Shown piece after piece: positions 46,771 to 57,784 of a stretch of 64,000 nucleotides of DNA. A model generated the notes under the pieces. It saw only the letters and a program-made list of their open reading frames with translations. It had not been told where the DNA came from and did no database searches. This stretch comes from Atherinomorus stipes (lineage: Eukaryota > Chordata > Actinopteri > Atheriniformes > Atherinidae), in contig JALJCO010007852.1 in NCBI GenBank assembly GCA_023101725.1, positions 496,001 to 560,000 of the forward strand, given 5' to 3'. Every line of letters starts with the position of its first letter. Positions within the stretch are counted from its first letter, which is position 1. The position numbers and the translations under genes were made by a program.

Positions 46771-47445
46771 GCGTGGAAATGGCCGTACGTTATTACTCGC
46801 CCCGTATTGAGCGCAGTCTCCTCTGCTGACTGTGTTATGTTCGGCTGCTTGTCAACAGTCTAACTAGCTTATTTTCTTGTTAACGTTACTTTTCCTTGAA
46901 GGTCTCCCAGAGAGCAGAACCGTAGGAAGATAGGGGGGGGGTCGCCCTCAAAGGAAAAGATTTTATTGCCACCGATATGAGGCCGCCCTCTGCTGCAAAC
47001 ACTTCAAGCAGATGACTGACAGGAGCGGTCAGACTGCCAGACCTGAGGTCTCACCATCGGTTTTCAGCTTCCCAACTCCTCTTAAAAAAGTAGGTGAATC
47101 ATTCAGGCTTTTTGCATTCTGTGTACCAGATATGCTGATGTCAATAAGATAAACAACAGGGCCTATTTGGCTTCATTCACATTGGCATCTTCAACCTGGG
47201 ATCACAGACCTGCATAATGACTCCCCCGAGGATTAATAAAGTATCTTTGATTTGAAATATTAATATACACAACATACACACTAGTCACAAAAACTTAGGG
47301 ATTTTTTGGTTTGTCCAAATAACCCACTCAAACGTTTCCAGCTTAAACTTTACCTAAACTTTTGAATACACATGTACTGTAAACTGTTCAACGCTGTTCT
47401 CCAACAAGATGATTAAACACACACACACACTCTTTATATACTGTA
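46771..47445. other. No gene seen
   Basis: Ends with a (CA)n run at 47417-47430. GAGGATTAATAAAGTATC near 47228 resembles a retroelement 3' tail. Confidence 0.4.
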
Positions 47446-47580
47446 CAGTCATCCTCAAAATTATTCATACCCTCCAATTAAAGAAAAGGCTAAATTCACA
47501 AGAGTAACTCAAATAACAAGAAAATAAAGAAACTAATAATAAATAAAAATGTGCAAAGTTATGATTTAGTGAAATAAGAT
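47446..47580 (+). mobile_element. Tc1-like MITE left end
   Basis: CAGTCATCCTCAAAATTATT follows TA and is nearly identical to the start of 50414-50955 for over 100 bp (AAAGAAAAGGCTAAATTCAC). The match ends where the homopolymer-rich patch begins. Confidence 0.8.
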
Positions 47581-47900
47581 AATGCTTTTTAGGGGGGTTG
47601 GAAATAATAATGTTAAAAAAAAAAAAAAAAAAAATATCTAAGACAGATTAGGGAATCTTTCCAAAGAAAAGGGAAAAAAAAACCGTAAAAGGGGAAGAAG
47701 GCTTGCAAAAAAAAACGCATGCCATACACTACCTGAAAGAAATTGGATTTTTTTTATTTTCTCCTCATAACAAAATTTTACAGGGTTTTTTTTTTTTATG
47801 GGGAAATATAATCTTAGAGAAGAGGGGGAGGGGGGGGGGGGGAGGGGTGGTCGTGGAGAGGAGGGGGGGGTCGGGGGGGGAGGGGCGCCCCCGGGGCCAC
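47581..47900. other. Homopolymer-rich patch, possibly misassembled
   Basis: Runs of A (20), T (10-12) and many G runs of 7-13 alternate with short words, and the sequence departs from the Tc1-like MITE it interrupts. The 47703-48053 frame crosses it and should not be read as a gene, though its last 50 codons, from ATG 47901, lie in ordinary sequence. Confidence 0.6.
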
Positions 47901-48544
47901 ATGGCAGAGTGGAAGCAGGAAGAAACTGACCAGAGTTCACCTGCAGGGATTCCAGCCCCCGCCCCCCCATATCCACGTGTTACCAGCACATCATCACAGG
48001 AGACGTTGCTGCTAAATGAGCTTCTGTTAAACTACAGGACTGAGTTCTGCTGACACTCGGCAGATATGCGATGTTGTGTTTATGTTCATGAACGCTGAAG
48101 TGTTTGGACCATCGTCTGTTTTGTGCTGTAATTAGAATATGTAGGCAGGCAAACTGCAGGTTTCCCAGCACGTATTTGGCACAGGGGGGCCACCTAGACT
48201 CTTCATCCACCACCTAAACCCAGTCAACATCTTACAGCTTTTTAAGAGTGTTCTATTGATCGTGATCCTTGGTGGTCTGGCAGAGTTCACTGATACAAGA
48301 ACTACAGGAGAAACTCAGACCAAGAACCACATTTTTGCACATTTTAGATGATTATCAATATTACAATTTTTAGACAATCACATTGATACATATATTTTTA
48401 ACTTGAAAATACAATTATATCAAAAAGAAAATGATCCATTGAGGTCCTCTGACAGAGAACAATAAATACATGTTTTCACATTTCAGATAATCATTACCCT
48501 ATTTACTCTAACATGCCTTTTACATTAATGTGCATATACTGTAC

Positions 48545-48640
48545 AGTCACCCTCAAAATTATTAACACCCTCCCATTAAATAAGCAAAAAATAAAAATAA
48601 GCCTTTGGTAAAATAAGCTGTAATTAAACAAAGTAATACA
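48545..48640 (+). mobile_element. Tc1-like MITE left-end fragment
   Basis: CAGTCACCCTCAAAATTATT after TA; a diverged copy of the terminal repeat seen at 20143, 47446 and 50414. Confidence 0.6.
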
Positions 48641-48774
48641 TAAAAAATATTTCTCAGTTGGAAAGACCTCGTCCGCTACATCAGCAAAAGTGTGGTGTGA
48701 GTTGTGTGCTTCGTTCTGCACTGCATTTTTACCTGGTTTTGGGGCATCATGGTATTTTCAAAGCACTTAATGTT

Positions 48775-49015
48775 AGTTGAAACCACACTTTTAAAAAAAA
48801 TGATATACTTTTTTAATCCTAATTAGAGTGCCAATTGGGAAATTCATTCTGTGCATTTTAACCCATTGCAGGTTGAACCTGAGAGCAGTTGGCTGTTAAT
48901 TAAATGAGTTGGTGGGAGTTAAAGACCTTGGTCATGGAGTGCCGTGTTAGGGACTCGAACCTGGCTCTGCCATGCCAAAGCACGCAACATACCACTATGC
49001 TACCCACTCCCCCAA
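48775..49015 (-). mobile_element. tRNA-derived SINE, minus strand
   Basis: On the minus strand an A box TAGCATAGTGG (49002-48992) and a B box GGTTCGAGTCC (48961-48951) match the pol III consensus exactly at tRNA-like spacing. The body runs toward 48775 and ends in an AT-rich tail (TAAAAAAGTATATCATT). No acceptor stem pairs well, so it is not a working tRNA gene. Confidence 0.7.
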
Positions 49016-49129
49016 TGCACTTGCACGCAAAAGTAGTGTACCACGTAGTGCAAGTGCGCAGATTGAGACAGACCCTTCTTCTTCCTACTTTGTCATCATT
49101 AATCAGTGGTTGTATTGGGAACGTCGCCC

Positions 49130-49295
49130 CCTAGCGAACAGTTGTTTTAACTACGGTGTTTTAACCAGGTGGTTTGGTCCTCTTCGGTTACTGCAATTTG
49201 ACCGCAAACTGGAGCAAAGGAAGGTGTGAAAATGTTCACAAATCCAAGCCCAATCAGACCAAATCCCAGGACTATCCTGGTGTGAATGCATCCTG
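49130..49295. mobile_element. MITE-like fragment ending GGTGTGAATGCATCC
   Basis: Ends like the fragment at 12890-13096 and shares its GGTCC/GGACC word content (GGTTTGGTCC, CCAAATCCC). Class uncertain. Confidence 0.35.
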
Positions 49296-50413
49296 AGTGT
49301 GGTCACTGGCAAGCCAGGGCTTTGCAATGAGAAGGAAATAGACTCACAATCCTTATCCGTGTCTAAAGTGTGAAAATGCGTGTAGACGTTTGTGAATCAC
49401 TGTGTTAAATGTTTTGTGAAAGGTGTGAAGCCGAGTCTGTGCTTATTGTTGTGGAACTCTGGTGTTTTGCTTCTTGTGTGTAAAATTTTTTATTTCAGTG
49501 TCTAAACAATTGTAAAAAACTGTCATGAGGCAGCGCTGTGAGAATGGGAAACATGACATCACAACTGAATTGAAGTGTCAGGAAACAGATTTTTGAGTGT
49601 CACATCCTGAATAGACTTAAGGTTTCCAAGAGGCAGTGTGATGCTGGATTATTGGTATTAGAAGAAACAAATCCTACACACATTCCACTTCAAATGGCAC
49701 CAAAGAGTTGGCAGTTTAATAAATATGTTTGGTCAAATAGTTTTTGTACATACCACTATCATAACAATGAAAATCTATTCAGATTTGTAAATATGGTCCC
49801 AACAAATAAAGTCACAAAGAGTTTTTTGGGAACAGAAATCCATAGACTCTTAAAATTAATAGAATATATTATGGCTTTTTTCTTACTTTTTTTTGTTTTT
49901 TGTTTTTTTATTTTCCAGAGAGGAGGGTCTAAACACTATACTAGTAAATCAGAAAAATCTTTGAAAAAGACAAAAAGGTTGAAAAGATTATGAGGAATAC
50001 AGAAAATGTGTGATAAACTTTCTAAAATTAAATTTGAAAAAAAAAAAAAAAAAAACTTACACAATATTTTGATATATTTGGGTGCAATACCTACAGCTTG
50101 ATTAACACTAAAAAAGCAACAGCAGTGACATTTTTCCACGAAATAGACCCTGTAAAGGCATGTCATTTACACCGGGATTGTTTATTTAAAAGTTAGCCAA
50201 CACCTCAATCTGGCTGACCCGTTTTTCATCGTTAACTCATGCATACACACCTACAGTATATTTGTGTAACATTTTGTCAGTGTCTGGGGAAATTAATCAA
50301 ACGTGTCACATACAGCAGACAGAGGAAATCAGGAAACAAAAGTAAAAGATTGTTCATGGACCTCAAATCACCAGTGTATGTGCGTACGTATATGTATATA
50401 CTGTATAAACACA
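49296..50413. other. AT-rich DNA, no gene
   Basis: A 113-codon plus frame (49652-49993) is AT-driven and low-complexity. Poly-T and poly-A runs lie near 49878-49912 and 50036-50056. Confidence 0.45.
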
Positions 50414-50955
50414 CAGTCATCCTCAAAATTATTCATACCCTCCAATTAAAGAAAAGGCTAAATTCACAAATGTAATTTAAATAACAGCAAATTAAAGAAA
50501 TTAATAATAAATACAAATTTACAAAATTAGAATTTAGTGAAATGAAATATTGCTTTTGAATCGTGGTTGAAAATAATAATTAAAAAAGAAAAAAACACCC
50601 AAAACTGTCCCAGACACATATGAGCATCTTTCCCATGAACAGTGGACCAACATACCTGTCAACAGGTGTAGAAGTTTTTTTTTTAACATTAAAAAAAACT
50701 CCTGATTGCAGTGATTGCCTCGAAGTGTTGCTCAGCAAAATTTAGCTTCGGAGCCCCATCATGCTGTTTTACGACTTTTATTTTTTGTTTGTGTTTAATA
50801 ATTATGCTGAACCACAATTCAAAATCAGTGTCATGATTTTTATAAAAAAGAAAAATTATAATTACTTTAGTCAATTTTAGCTTATTTCACTGACAGCTGA
50901 TTTTATTTTTTTTCTTTCTGTAATTGGAGGGTATGAATAATTTCAAGGGCGACTG
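50414..50955. mobile_element. Complete Tc1-like MITE
   Basis: The left end CAGTCATCCTCAAAATTATT and right end GAATAATTTCAAGGGCGACTG are inverted repeats of about 35 bp with TA at the right flank (CA at the left). 542 bp. On the minus strand KQHDGAPKLNFAEQHFEAI can be read, also partly present in the 20143 copy, so a coding remnant may be shared by the family. No transposase domain is present. Confidence 0.88.
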
Positions 50956-51696
50956 TATATATGTTAGTTATTTTATGAAAGCACATTTTTTCAATCAGAA
51001 ATCTGTTTCTTAACGGCTCAAAGCATAATAAAATTACATTTAAGGAACCTGCTTTTATCTTTGTGCATTGCTCTGATCAGCCATGGCTGTTTAATAAATA
51101 AAATTTAATTGAATTGAAAGAAGTGGGCCATAAGAATGGGTTAAAGAGTATTTAAATAGCCAAGTGTGTGTGCGCGCGTGTGTGTGTGCATATATGTGAC
51201 TGCTCTCACTGCGGCAGGTGTCTGTCTGACAGCCGTGTGATGAATTGAGCCCTGCATTGAGCCTGTCTAAGCCCAGTGACTGGGCTCCCACTCTATCCCA
51301 ATAAGCTGCCCTGGGTCTGCTGGGCTGATTTTTGAGTCCCTACCTCAACCCTCCACCTTTGACTGCACCAGTCACTAGAATACCAATGACTCAATGTCCC
51401 TCACTTCTCACCGCTCCCTGCCATCTATGCATATTTGATGCTCAGCCCCTGATCTGAATTGCACAAGTGTTTTTTTTTAAATAGTGTCTTCTGTAACCTG
51501 TATGGAATACAGCTTTCTTTTTCCAGCATGTGATTTTAAAGCTGAAACTCAGTCTTATTCATGCAGCCATGGTCTTACTTCTTTTTAAGAGGAGAAATAA
51601 TTATGCCCTCTTATAAAGAAGGACACCAGGTGGCATAAGGGCACGGTTTCCTCAAACGAACTAGACTTGAACGATTTGGATTCTTGCAGCAGGGGT
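50956..51696. other. No gene seen
   Basis: TAAATAAAATTTAATTGAATTG (51095-51116) resembles a retroelement tail; a GT-rich stretch lies at 51163-51190. Confidence 0.4.
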
Positions 51697-51704
51697 CCGA
51701 CAAC

Positions 51705-51783
51705 CAGTGGTGGGTAGAGTAGCCAAAAAATATACTCAAGTAAATGTAACGGAGTAAATGTAGCGTGTTACTACCCACCTCTG
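51705..51783. mobile_element. 79-bp hAT MITE with perfect 8-bp duplication
   Basis: Ends CAGTGGTGGGTAG and CTACCCACCTCTG are inverted; octamers CCGACAAC at 51697-51704 and 51784-51791 are identical. It is extremely short for a transposon and can carry little beyond the terminal repeats. Confidence 0.9.
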
Positions 51784-51931
51784 CCGACAACTGTGCGGTT
51801 TCGTGGTTGTTCTGAAATGTTTTGAGCATGAAACTGTCATCATCACGCTGTGACGCAAGTAGAAAGAGACGGCAAAGCTCCAGTCCAGCTGGTGGCGTCA
51901 CCACCTGTTAGAGTGCGATGTCTGTCACTAA

Positions 51932-52390
51932 TGGGCCTTTTCCACTGCACATTCTCGTAACCCTTCCACACGGCACGCTTTATTTGTGTTTCCTCTGGGA
52001 AAACCCGTTACGATTTTCCGCACCCGTTTCAGAGCTAGCTGTAACCGTGCTGAAGCTACGGAAAACGTGACGTATCCGACAGCTCTCCAGTGATTGGTCA
52101 AAGGAAATTGTCATCATACGTGTTTCGCCTCATTCTTATAAAAATATCTGGCTCTGTTTTCGGTGACTACAAGCCACGGAGAAAACAACAGCAGCAGTAA
52201 CACCTCCATATCATCCAATGCCTTAATTGTTGGTTTTACTCGACTGACCACTGCGTGGCACGTCAGTGACATCACAGCAGTCTCGACCGCGCCAACTCCA
52301 CAAAAACCGTTCTGGTCGACTTTAGCGTGTGGCGCTGTACTGTGCTGTACCGTGCTCTGTGCAGCTGCAATGGAAATGGACAATGGATAA
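51932..52390. mobile_element. Element related to the 33078 foldback family
   Basis: Begins TGGGCCTTTTCCACTGCAC after TAA, like the right tip of the 33078-34291 element, and ends with a decayed GTGCAGCTGCAATGGAAATGG. The interior differs; no tRNA-like sequence was seen. Confidence 0.5.
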
Positions 52391-53555
52391 TAGACAATCT
52401 ATGCACGCACATGCGTCGAGCATGCTGACCAAGAGGTGAATCTCTCCGTTGGAAGTTTCGTTCTTTCAGCAAAATCTCTGTAGGAGACTTGAAGCTCATG
52501 GAGCATCACAATCCACTAAAATGGCGATAATGATGAATAGTCTGGAAAACTTCCTGTGAAACATGACAGATTTTTCTTTGTTTGTACCGGTAAGAATTTA
52601 AAACTACTTTCACCCCTGCTCAGAATCCATTGAACTTGGGAGCCAATGAAATGCTCTGAAACTCTAAAATGCTGATAATGATAACTGATCATGTGACATT
52701 GGTATTTTCATAGGCTGTCTTACGCCAAGTTTCAAATCAGTCCACTTTAGAAAGACTGGTTCGATTTACAATTTATTACAATTCAGTACCTGGGCGAACA
52801 GTGCTGAGGCTTTGGAGCGTGTATTGAGTAATCCAAGAAATAATTTTACAAAGTGCATTTGGAGGTTTGCATTGACAGAAGCCTCACTGCTGGTTGTACA
52901 ACGTGATTTGTTTGGAAAGTGCTTCAGATGTCGCCACAAGCCTCATCTTTGAAGGCTGATAATTAAAATAGATATTATTTTAAAGACATTTTTTCATATT
53001 TTCAAGGTATGTTACTGTTTGAAGATCCCCTTCTTATCAGGTTGCCAGTAATTTTTTGTGAATTTAAATGTGTATTATCAGAAAAGATGTGTGTGGTTCT
53101 AGTCGTGATTCCTTGCTAGGCGAGAACAATGTTAACTGCTCTGCACACAGTTCCACTCATAGAAAGTGAAGAGAAAATACAAACAAGCTGCTGATTATGC
53201 ATCCTCAACTAAACGAAGAAAGCAATTAATTCTATAATCAAAGCTTGCTGCTTGATGTCTTTTTATAAATGGAATTATTCCGGAGATTTCTGCATTATTT
53301 ATTCATATTGCCTTTTCTGGAATAAAACAAAACTTGAAACAATGAGCTTACAGTCAACATGATCCCCTGCTGATGTTACTGTCACTGATAATGCACTGAG
53401 GGAAGGTTGATCACCTTTTTACCTGCATTTCCTTTGCATCCTAACTTACAAAACAAAAGCAAATCATGTTATAGGATAATTATTTGAAACAAGTTGTGGT
53501 CACTGAATAACATAGAAACATACAAAAAACCCTTTTCCATCTACTGAGCAATTCA
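52391..53555. other. AT-rich DNA, no gene
   Basis: Nothing recognisable beyond short A/T runs. Confidence 0.5.
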
Positions 53556-53690
53556 ATTCAATTCAACTTTATTTGTATCACTCTCATCCTCAACAAAGAC
53601 ATCTCAAAACACTTTACAGGCATAATTAAGTCAAACCAATTCCTTGTGATCCAGTTAAAGCAAATATACATCAGTCCAATTCATAATAAC
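53556..53690 (-). mobile_element. Non-LTR retroelement 3' tail
   Basis: AATTCAATTCAACTTTATTTG followed by AAGACATCTCAAAACACTTTACA is a common teleost retroelement 3' end read in antisense, with the AATTC short-repeat tail at its left. 5'-truncated. Confidence 0.5.
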
Positions 53691-54323
53691 AGTGTTTATT
53701 TTATTTAACCTTTATTTAAAGGGGTACCGTGTAACTTTGACCACTAGGGGCACTCAACCTGTAACTCCCCACAGGGGACAGACACAACTGTCGCAAAATT
53801 TAACAGTCTATCTGTGTTTTGTAATCATATTTGCAGACCACTTTTACCAGCTGAATGAAGTCATCGAGCCTTAAAGCAAAGCGCTCCAGGTCACATGATC
53901 AAGAGACGGATCTACTCCTGCAAAGTTGCAATGTCTGGTTTTTGAGGATTGCAGCCCCCTTGGAGTGCTGACATGTGTCAGCTGATGTTTATTGACTCCA
54001 GAAACCATCATTTACTTACAATGATAATAATTTTGTAATTTGATGTATTAGAATATAGGTCACGCATTATTAAAGTGTGTTATTATACGGCTCTTTAGAA
54101 TGCTGTTGAATGCTCCGTTGGCCTGAATGGGTTTTCCCAACGTTCCAGCGGTCATTATTTTAGTATAATGACCGCTGTAAAAATATAATGACCGCTGTCA
54201 AAGGCAACAGATTTTTTTTCTTTTTTAAACCTCTGGTCTTGCGGTGATCCTAATATCCCTCCGCGTCGCAAGTAGTCCAGTCACTACAGTAAGCGAGCAC
54301 GTAGCAACACCTCGTAACTGAAA

Positions 54324-54449
54324 ATGGATGACTTCCCAATTAATTTGAATGTCTTCGGCGAGTGTGGAGATTTTGAGCGCTGGGTTCAGGCCAAGTTTAA
54401 GGATTCACCCTCTCCAAAACGAAAAAGACAAAAAGAAGACCAGTGGTAA
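54324..54449 (+). CDS. Small ORF or first exon inside the 54.1-kb element
   Basis: ATG at 54324 opens 41 residues beginning MDDFPINLNVFGECGDFERW; the end is basic (SPSPKRKRQKEDQW), like a nuclear localisation signal. TAA stops it at 54447-54449, but the stop lies within a strong donor (CAGTG|GTAAGA), so the natural product probably continues in another exon. An acidic start followed by a basic cluster would suit a DNA-binding or transposon protein. The family is not recognised and no second exon was found. Confidence 0.4.
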   Translation: MDDFPINLNVFGECGDFERWVQAKFKDSPSPKRKRQKEDQW

Positions 54450-54464
54450 GACGCATACAGCTAA

Positions 54465-54760
54465 CAGCAGAGAAGGAAATGTCCAGTTCATGTACAGAAA
54501 TAGCCGGTGCTAGGCCAAATTGCAGCCGTCATGGCTCAACTAACAAACGTTGCTAAGCAACAGGTGCCCCGGCTATGGGGAACTATTTTATTCTTAGCAT
54601 AAAACATCAGCAGAGGAGGAAATGTCCAGTTCAACATACAGGAATAGCCAGTGCTAGCACAAATTCCAGCCGCCGTCACTCAACTAACAAATGTTGCCAA
54701 GCAACAAGTTCCCCGACCTGGCCTCGGCTGCGGGGAATTTTTTTTAATCTGAGCGTAAAA
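54465..54760. repeat. Two-copy tandem repeat (period about 143 bp) with RFX-like palindromes
   Basis: CAGCAGAGAAGGAAATGTCC..CATAAAACAT is followed by CAGCAGAGGAGGAAATGTCC..CGTAAAACAT. Each unit holds a palindrome resembling an RFX X-box: GTTGCTAAGCAAC (54549-54561) and GTTGCCAAGCAAC (54693-54705). Confidence 0.8.
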
Positions 54761-54832
54761 CATCAGAAAGTTATTTGACCACTGCAAAAATAGAAGACTT
54801 TAATTTATTTTTTGCAACTAGCCGTATAATAA

Positions 54833-55419
54833 GCGGGATAATGTTTGGAACGCAGGTCATTATGGGGAAATACTGACCTTCAGGGCGAAGCAGTCAGGGC
54901 GAAGCAGACGGGTCCCTATATGTCCCTTACGCAACATATGGGAAGGAGATTACTGAGTCGTGGTAAAAAGTTACAAATGTGTGGAAACGACATAACTGAC
55001 TTGCGGCCAGTCGTTTCTGATATATGAAGACCTTAAACCATATCAGCTTGTGCAGAATTAACTATGTTTGCTGAATCACGGTAATTTGCAGTTTTCATAT
55101 TGGCCTCTATGTGACAGCAAACTTCCCCCATCACTCCAAAGTTAATGCTTGTAAATGATAATAAACATCACAGTCAAGAAAGAATAACTGGTTTTTGCCC
55201 CTACATCATGCCCGATGAATGTGTAAATGCAAACAGAAATGTTACTACTTTATTGAAACTTCTGAAAAACCGCCTCATGAGAGCATAAATCTTTATTGCA
55301 AAGAGTTTTTCCAAATTTAGGTGTTTCCATGATCAGTTTCTAATTGCAATATTTAAGATTTGCGGGATTTTAGGTGTAATGGAAACTAAGCTATTGTATG
55401 ATTTCAATGGGGAATATAC
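54833..55419. other. No gene seen
   Basis: CAGGGCGAAGCAGTCAGGGCGAAGCAG (54882-54908) is a short tandem duplication of AGTCAGGGCGAAGC type. 55130-55200 is similar to 40090-40160. Confidence 0.4.
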
Positions 55420-55650
55420 GCCCTTCCTGTGTGGGTTTCCTCCGGGTACTCCAGTTTCCTCCCTTCAAAGACATGCATGTTAGGTTATTGGGCACTCTAA
55501 ATTCTCTGGTCCTGTTTGTCTGTCTCTGGCCCTGTGATAGACTGGTGACCTGTCCAGGTGGACCCTGCGTCTCACCTGATAACTGCTGGGATAGGCTCCA
55601 GTGACCCTGAGTGGAACTAAGCAGTTCAGAAAATGAATGAATGAATGATT
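55420..55650 (+). mobile_element. 5'-truncated SINE copy
   Basis: TTCCTGTGTGGGTTTCCTCCGG, AAAGACATGCATGTTAGG and GACCTGTCCAGGTGGACCCTGCG match the body of 32415-32813. It ends in an (ATGA)n tail (55631-55648). The tRNA-like head is missing. Confidence 0.8.
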
Positions 55651-55779
55651 AACAAAAGCGTTTGTATAATGACATACAATTGGTAAAATTTGTAGTTTTC
55701 TGCCATACACGGTCTGCCTTTCTATGGACATTTTTCTTAAAGAAATCAAATCACAGGCTAAAATCTGACTGTGCTGCTC

Positions 55780-56425
55780 TAAGGACTGCTACATACTCCG
55801 CAAGAACCGAGAACTTTCTTCTTGTTTTCTGGGCCACAGGAATAAAATGACGTCATTTTGTTCTCACGGACATGTTTGAGGATGGCTTGCGGCTTGTTCT
55901 CAAACCCTCAGCCAAGCAGAACTTTCTTCTTGTGGAGCTCCGAGAAGTATTGTGTGATTGGTCAGTAAAAAAGAATTTTTAATTTTTTTTATAAAAAAAG
56001 TGTTATAAAAAAATTTTGAAACCTTCCCTCCTTGCCTAATTTGAGGCAGGCGGGGTTAACACAGACGCTTGAAGCAGAGAGTTGTCACCTCCGCATTTCT
56101 GCAGATGCGACGTTGAACGGATAGTTTTAATAAACAGCTGATCGAGGTGGTGAGAAAGTATGGAAATGTGAACTACACACGTGGCATTTATATAGGCGGA
56201 CCCCACCGCGTGCGCAAATCCGTCCTGCCATGGATGACGTTTATTGTTAATGTATAATCAGTGGGTGAAAACAGGCGCCCCCCTCTTCCCCCCGCGCATG
56301 CCCGGTTGCAGAACTTCTTGTGGAGTATGAAATGACTTGACGAAAACTAGCTTTTTTCTTCTTCTTGCAACCTTGCGGGCAAGAACAAAGATCTTGCTTC
56401 TTGCGGAGTCTTTAACAAGCTTAAG
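55780..56425. repeat. Dispersed repeat with short inverted ends
   Basis: ACTCCGCAAGAA (about 55797-55808) and its inverse TTCTTGCGGAGT (about 56398-56409) bound the segment. 56294-56420 is the inverted copy of 29821-29948. TTCTTCTTGTGGAG/CTTCTTGTGGAG words recur. Probably a DNA element; class unknown. Confidence 0.5.
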
Positions 56426-56437
56426 AGTGGTTGATAG

Positions 56438-56745
56438 TAGGGGCACAACGATACAAAAAATTCATGGTTTGGTTTGATATTGTAGTGTCACAGTGTCCTT
56501 TTGTCCACAACGGTTTACCATCAGGATCATACTCAACGTGAAAACCAAAGTAGTTCCAAATGCCATATCTGAATGTAGTCTAACACAGATCCACTGAGTT
56601 TTCAACACAGAGCTCACCGTCAGAACACAAGTTGACAAAATAAGTTAAAAACTCTGTATTGTTCGATATTCTATACATAGTGCTGATGGTTCGATGGACC
56701 CGTATGGTTAGATTTGATACAAATGCACGTATTGTTGCACCCCTA
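56438..56745. mobile_element. hAT-like MITE
   Basis: TAGGGGCACAACGATAC and GTATTGTTGCACCCCTA are inverted ends of a 308-bp non-coding element. Flanking octamers GTTGATAG and GTTAAATG share five of eight positions, a plausible decayed duplication. Confidence 0.8.
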
Positions 56746-57708
56746 GTTAAATGATAATGTTATGTCCCAGTTTGACTAGGGGACAGGGATGCACAAAAGA
56801 GACCCCCACGGCACGGTTTTGCTGTGGAGGCAAAGTGTCTTATTGGCAGTCATAGCAAAATACAAAGCAAAAACACAAGGAACCATGGACACTGGGGTTT
56901 GCAGTGCTGCTCCAATAAAAACCCTCCAAGAAAAATATTGACTACACGAAAAATAACCAGATCAACCAAACAAGCCAAAACTAAACAACATCGAACTAAA
57001 CAAGCCAAAAAAGAAAACTGGTTTGCTAAGCTATGAAAAATGTACAGAAAAGAAGTAGCCCCAATATCTAAACTTAACTCAATATCTAAACTTAACCCCT
57101 CTAAAGAACAAAAAGTACTATATTCAACTACTACACAACCTATGCTGGCACCAAACTGCACCAATATAAACTACAATGACAAAAAACATGCCATAAAGGT
57201 TGTAAAACTATCAAACAAGACCAAGAAGTATTTTTAACGCCACTGGAACAAAACACTACGGGATGATACAAAAGAAATAAACAGACCAAACTAATCAGTC
57301 AAATGAAACCATGTCATGAAGTCCAGCAAGTGGAGGACAGACTGTTCATCGCCAAACAATTTGCCCTCTAAATAAAGGCAGCCGGGTGTTTTTCTTCCTG
57401 GGGCCCCGGCAGCTCCGATGGTGGTCAGCTGCAGCATCAGCCAACCAGAAGGTTCAAGGTGCAGGTGTGTCGTGGTAGCTGAGCCCAGGCAGGGGCTGGT
57501 GACGGGAGATTTGCATGGGGAAGAAGGAAGTTGTTAGCCAAATTGGCAGCAGCCATGACAGATAATTTAATGTAAACTGACTTCTACCTGGTAACACAGC
57601 AACATCTCAGCTGCCTTCCTGGATGAAAATATTCATCGGACCAAATGGTTTTCATTTTATGAAGAGGATGAAAAAGCGACAAAATCAGATGTGACAATTG
57701 CAAAACTA

Positions 57709-57711
<3 letters not shown>
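56746..57711. other. A/C-rich strand-asymmetric stretch, no gene
   Basis: 56860-57300 is strikingly rich in A and C and poor in G and T on the plus strand (ACCAAACAAGCCAAAACTAA and similar), with a 17-bp direct repeat ATCTAAACTTAAC. Such skew suggests a retroelement untranslated region or old low-complexity DNA. Confidence 0.4.
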
Positions 57712-57753
<42 letters not shown>

Positions 57754-57774
57754 TGTATATAGATATATATATAG
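57712..57774. repeat. (TA)n microsatellite
   Basis: About 20 uninterrupted TA units, then interrupted TACATA/GATATA repeats. Confidence 0.95.
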
Positions 57775-57784
57775 ACAGAATCAT

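Larger units (their letters stand above)
54080..54832. mobile_element. Terminal-inverted-repeat element of unknown class
   Basis: TTATTATACGGC (54080-54091) and GCCGTATAATAA (54821-54832) are perfect inverted ends. Near the left end ATAATGACCGCTGT occurs twice (54155-54195), with a related CATTATGGGG beyond the right end. The element holds a 41-residue ORF with a splice-donor-like sequence at its end and a two-unit tandem repeat. The flanks show no clear duplication. Confidence 0.55.
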
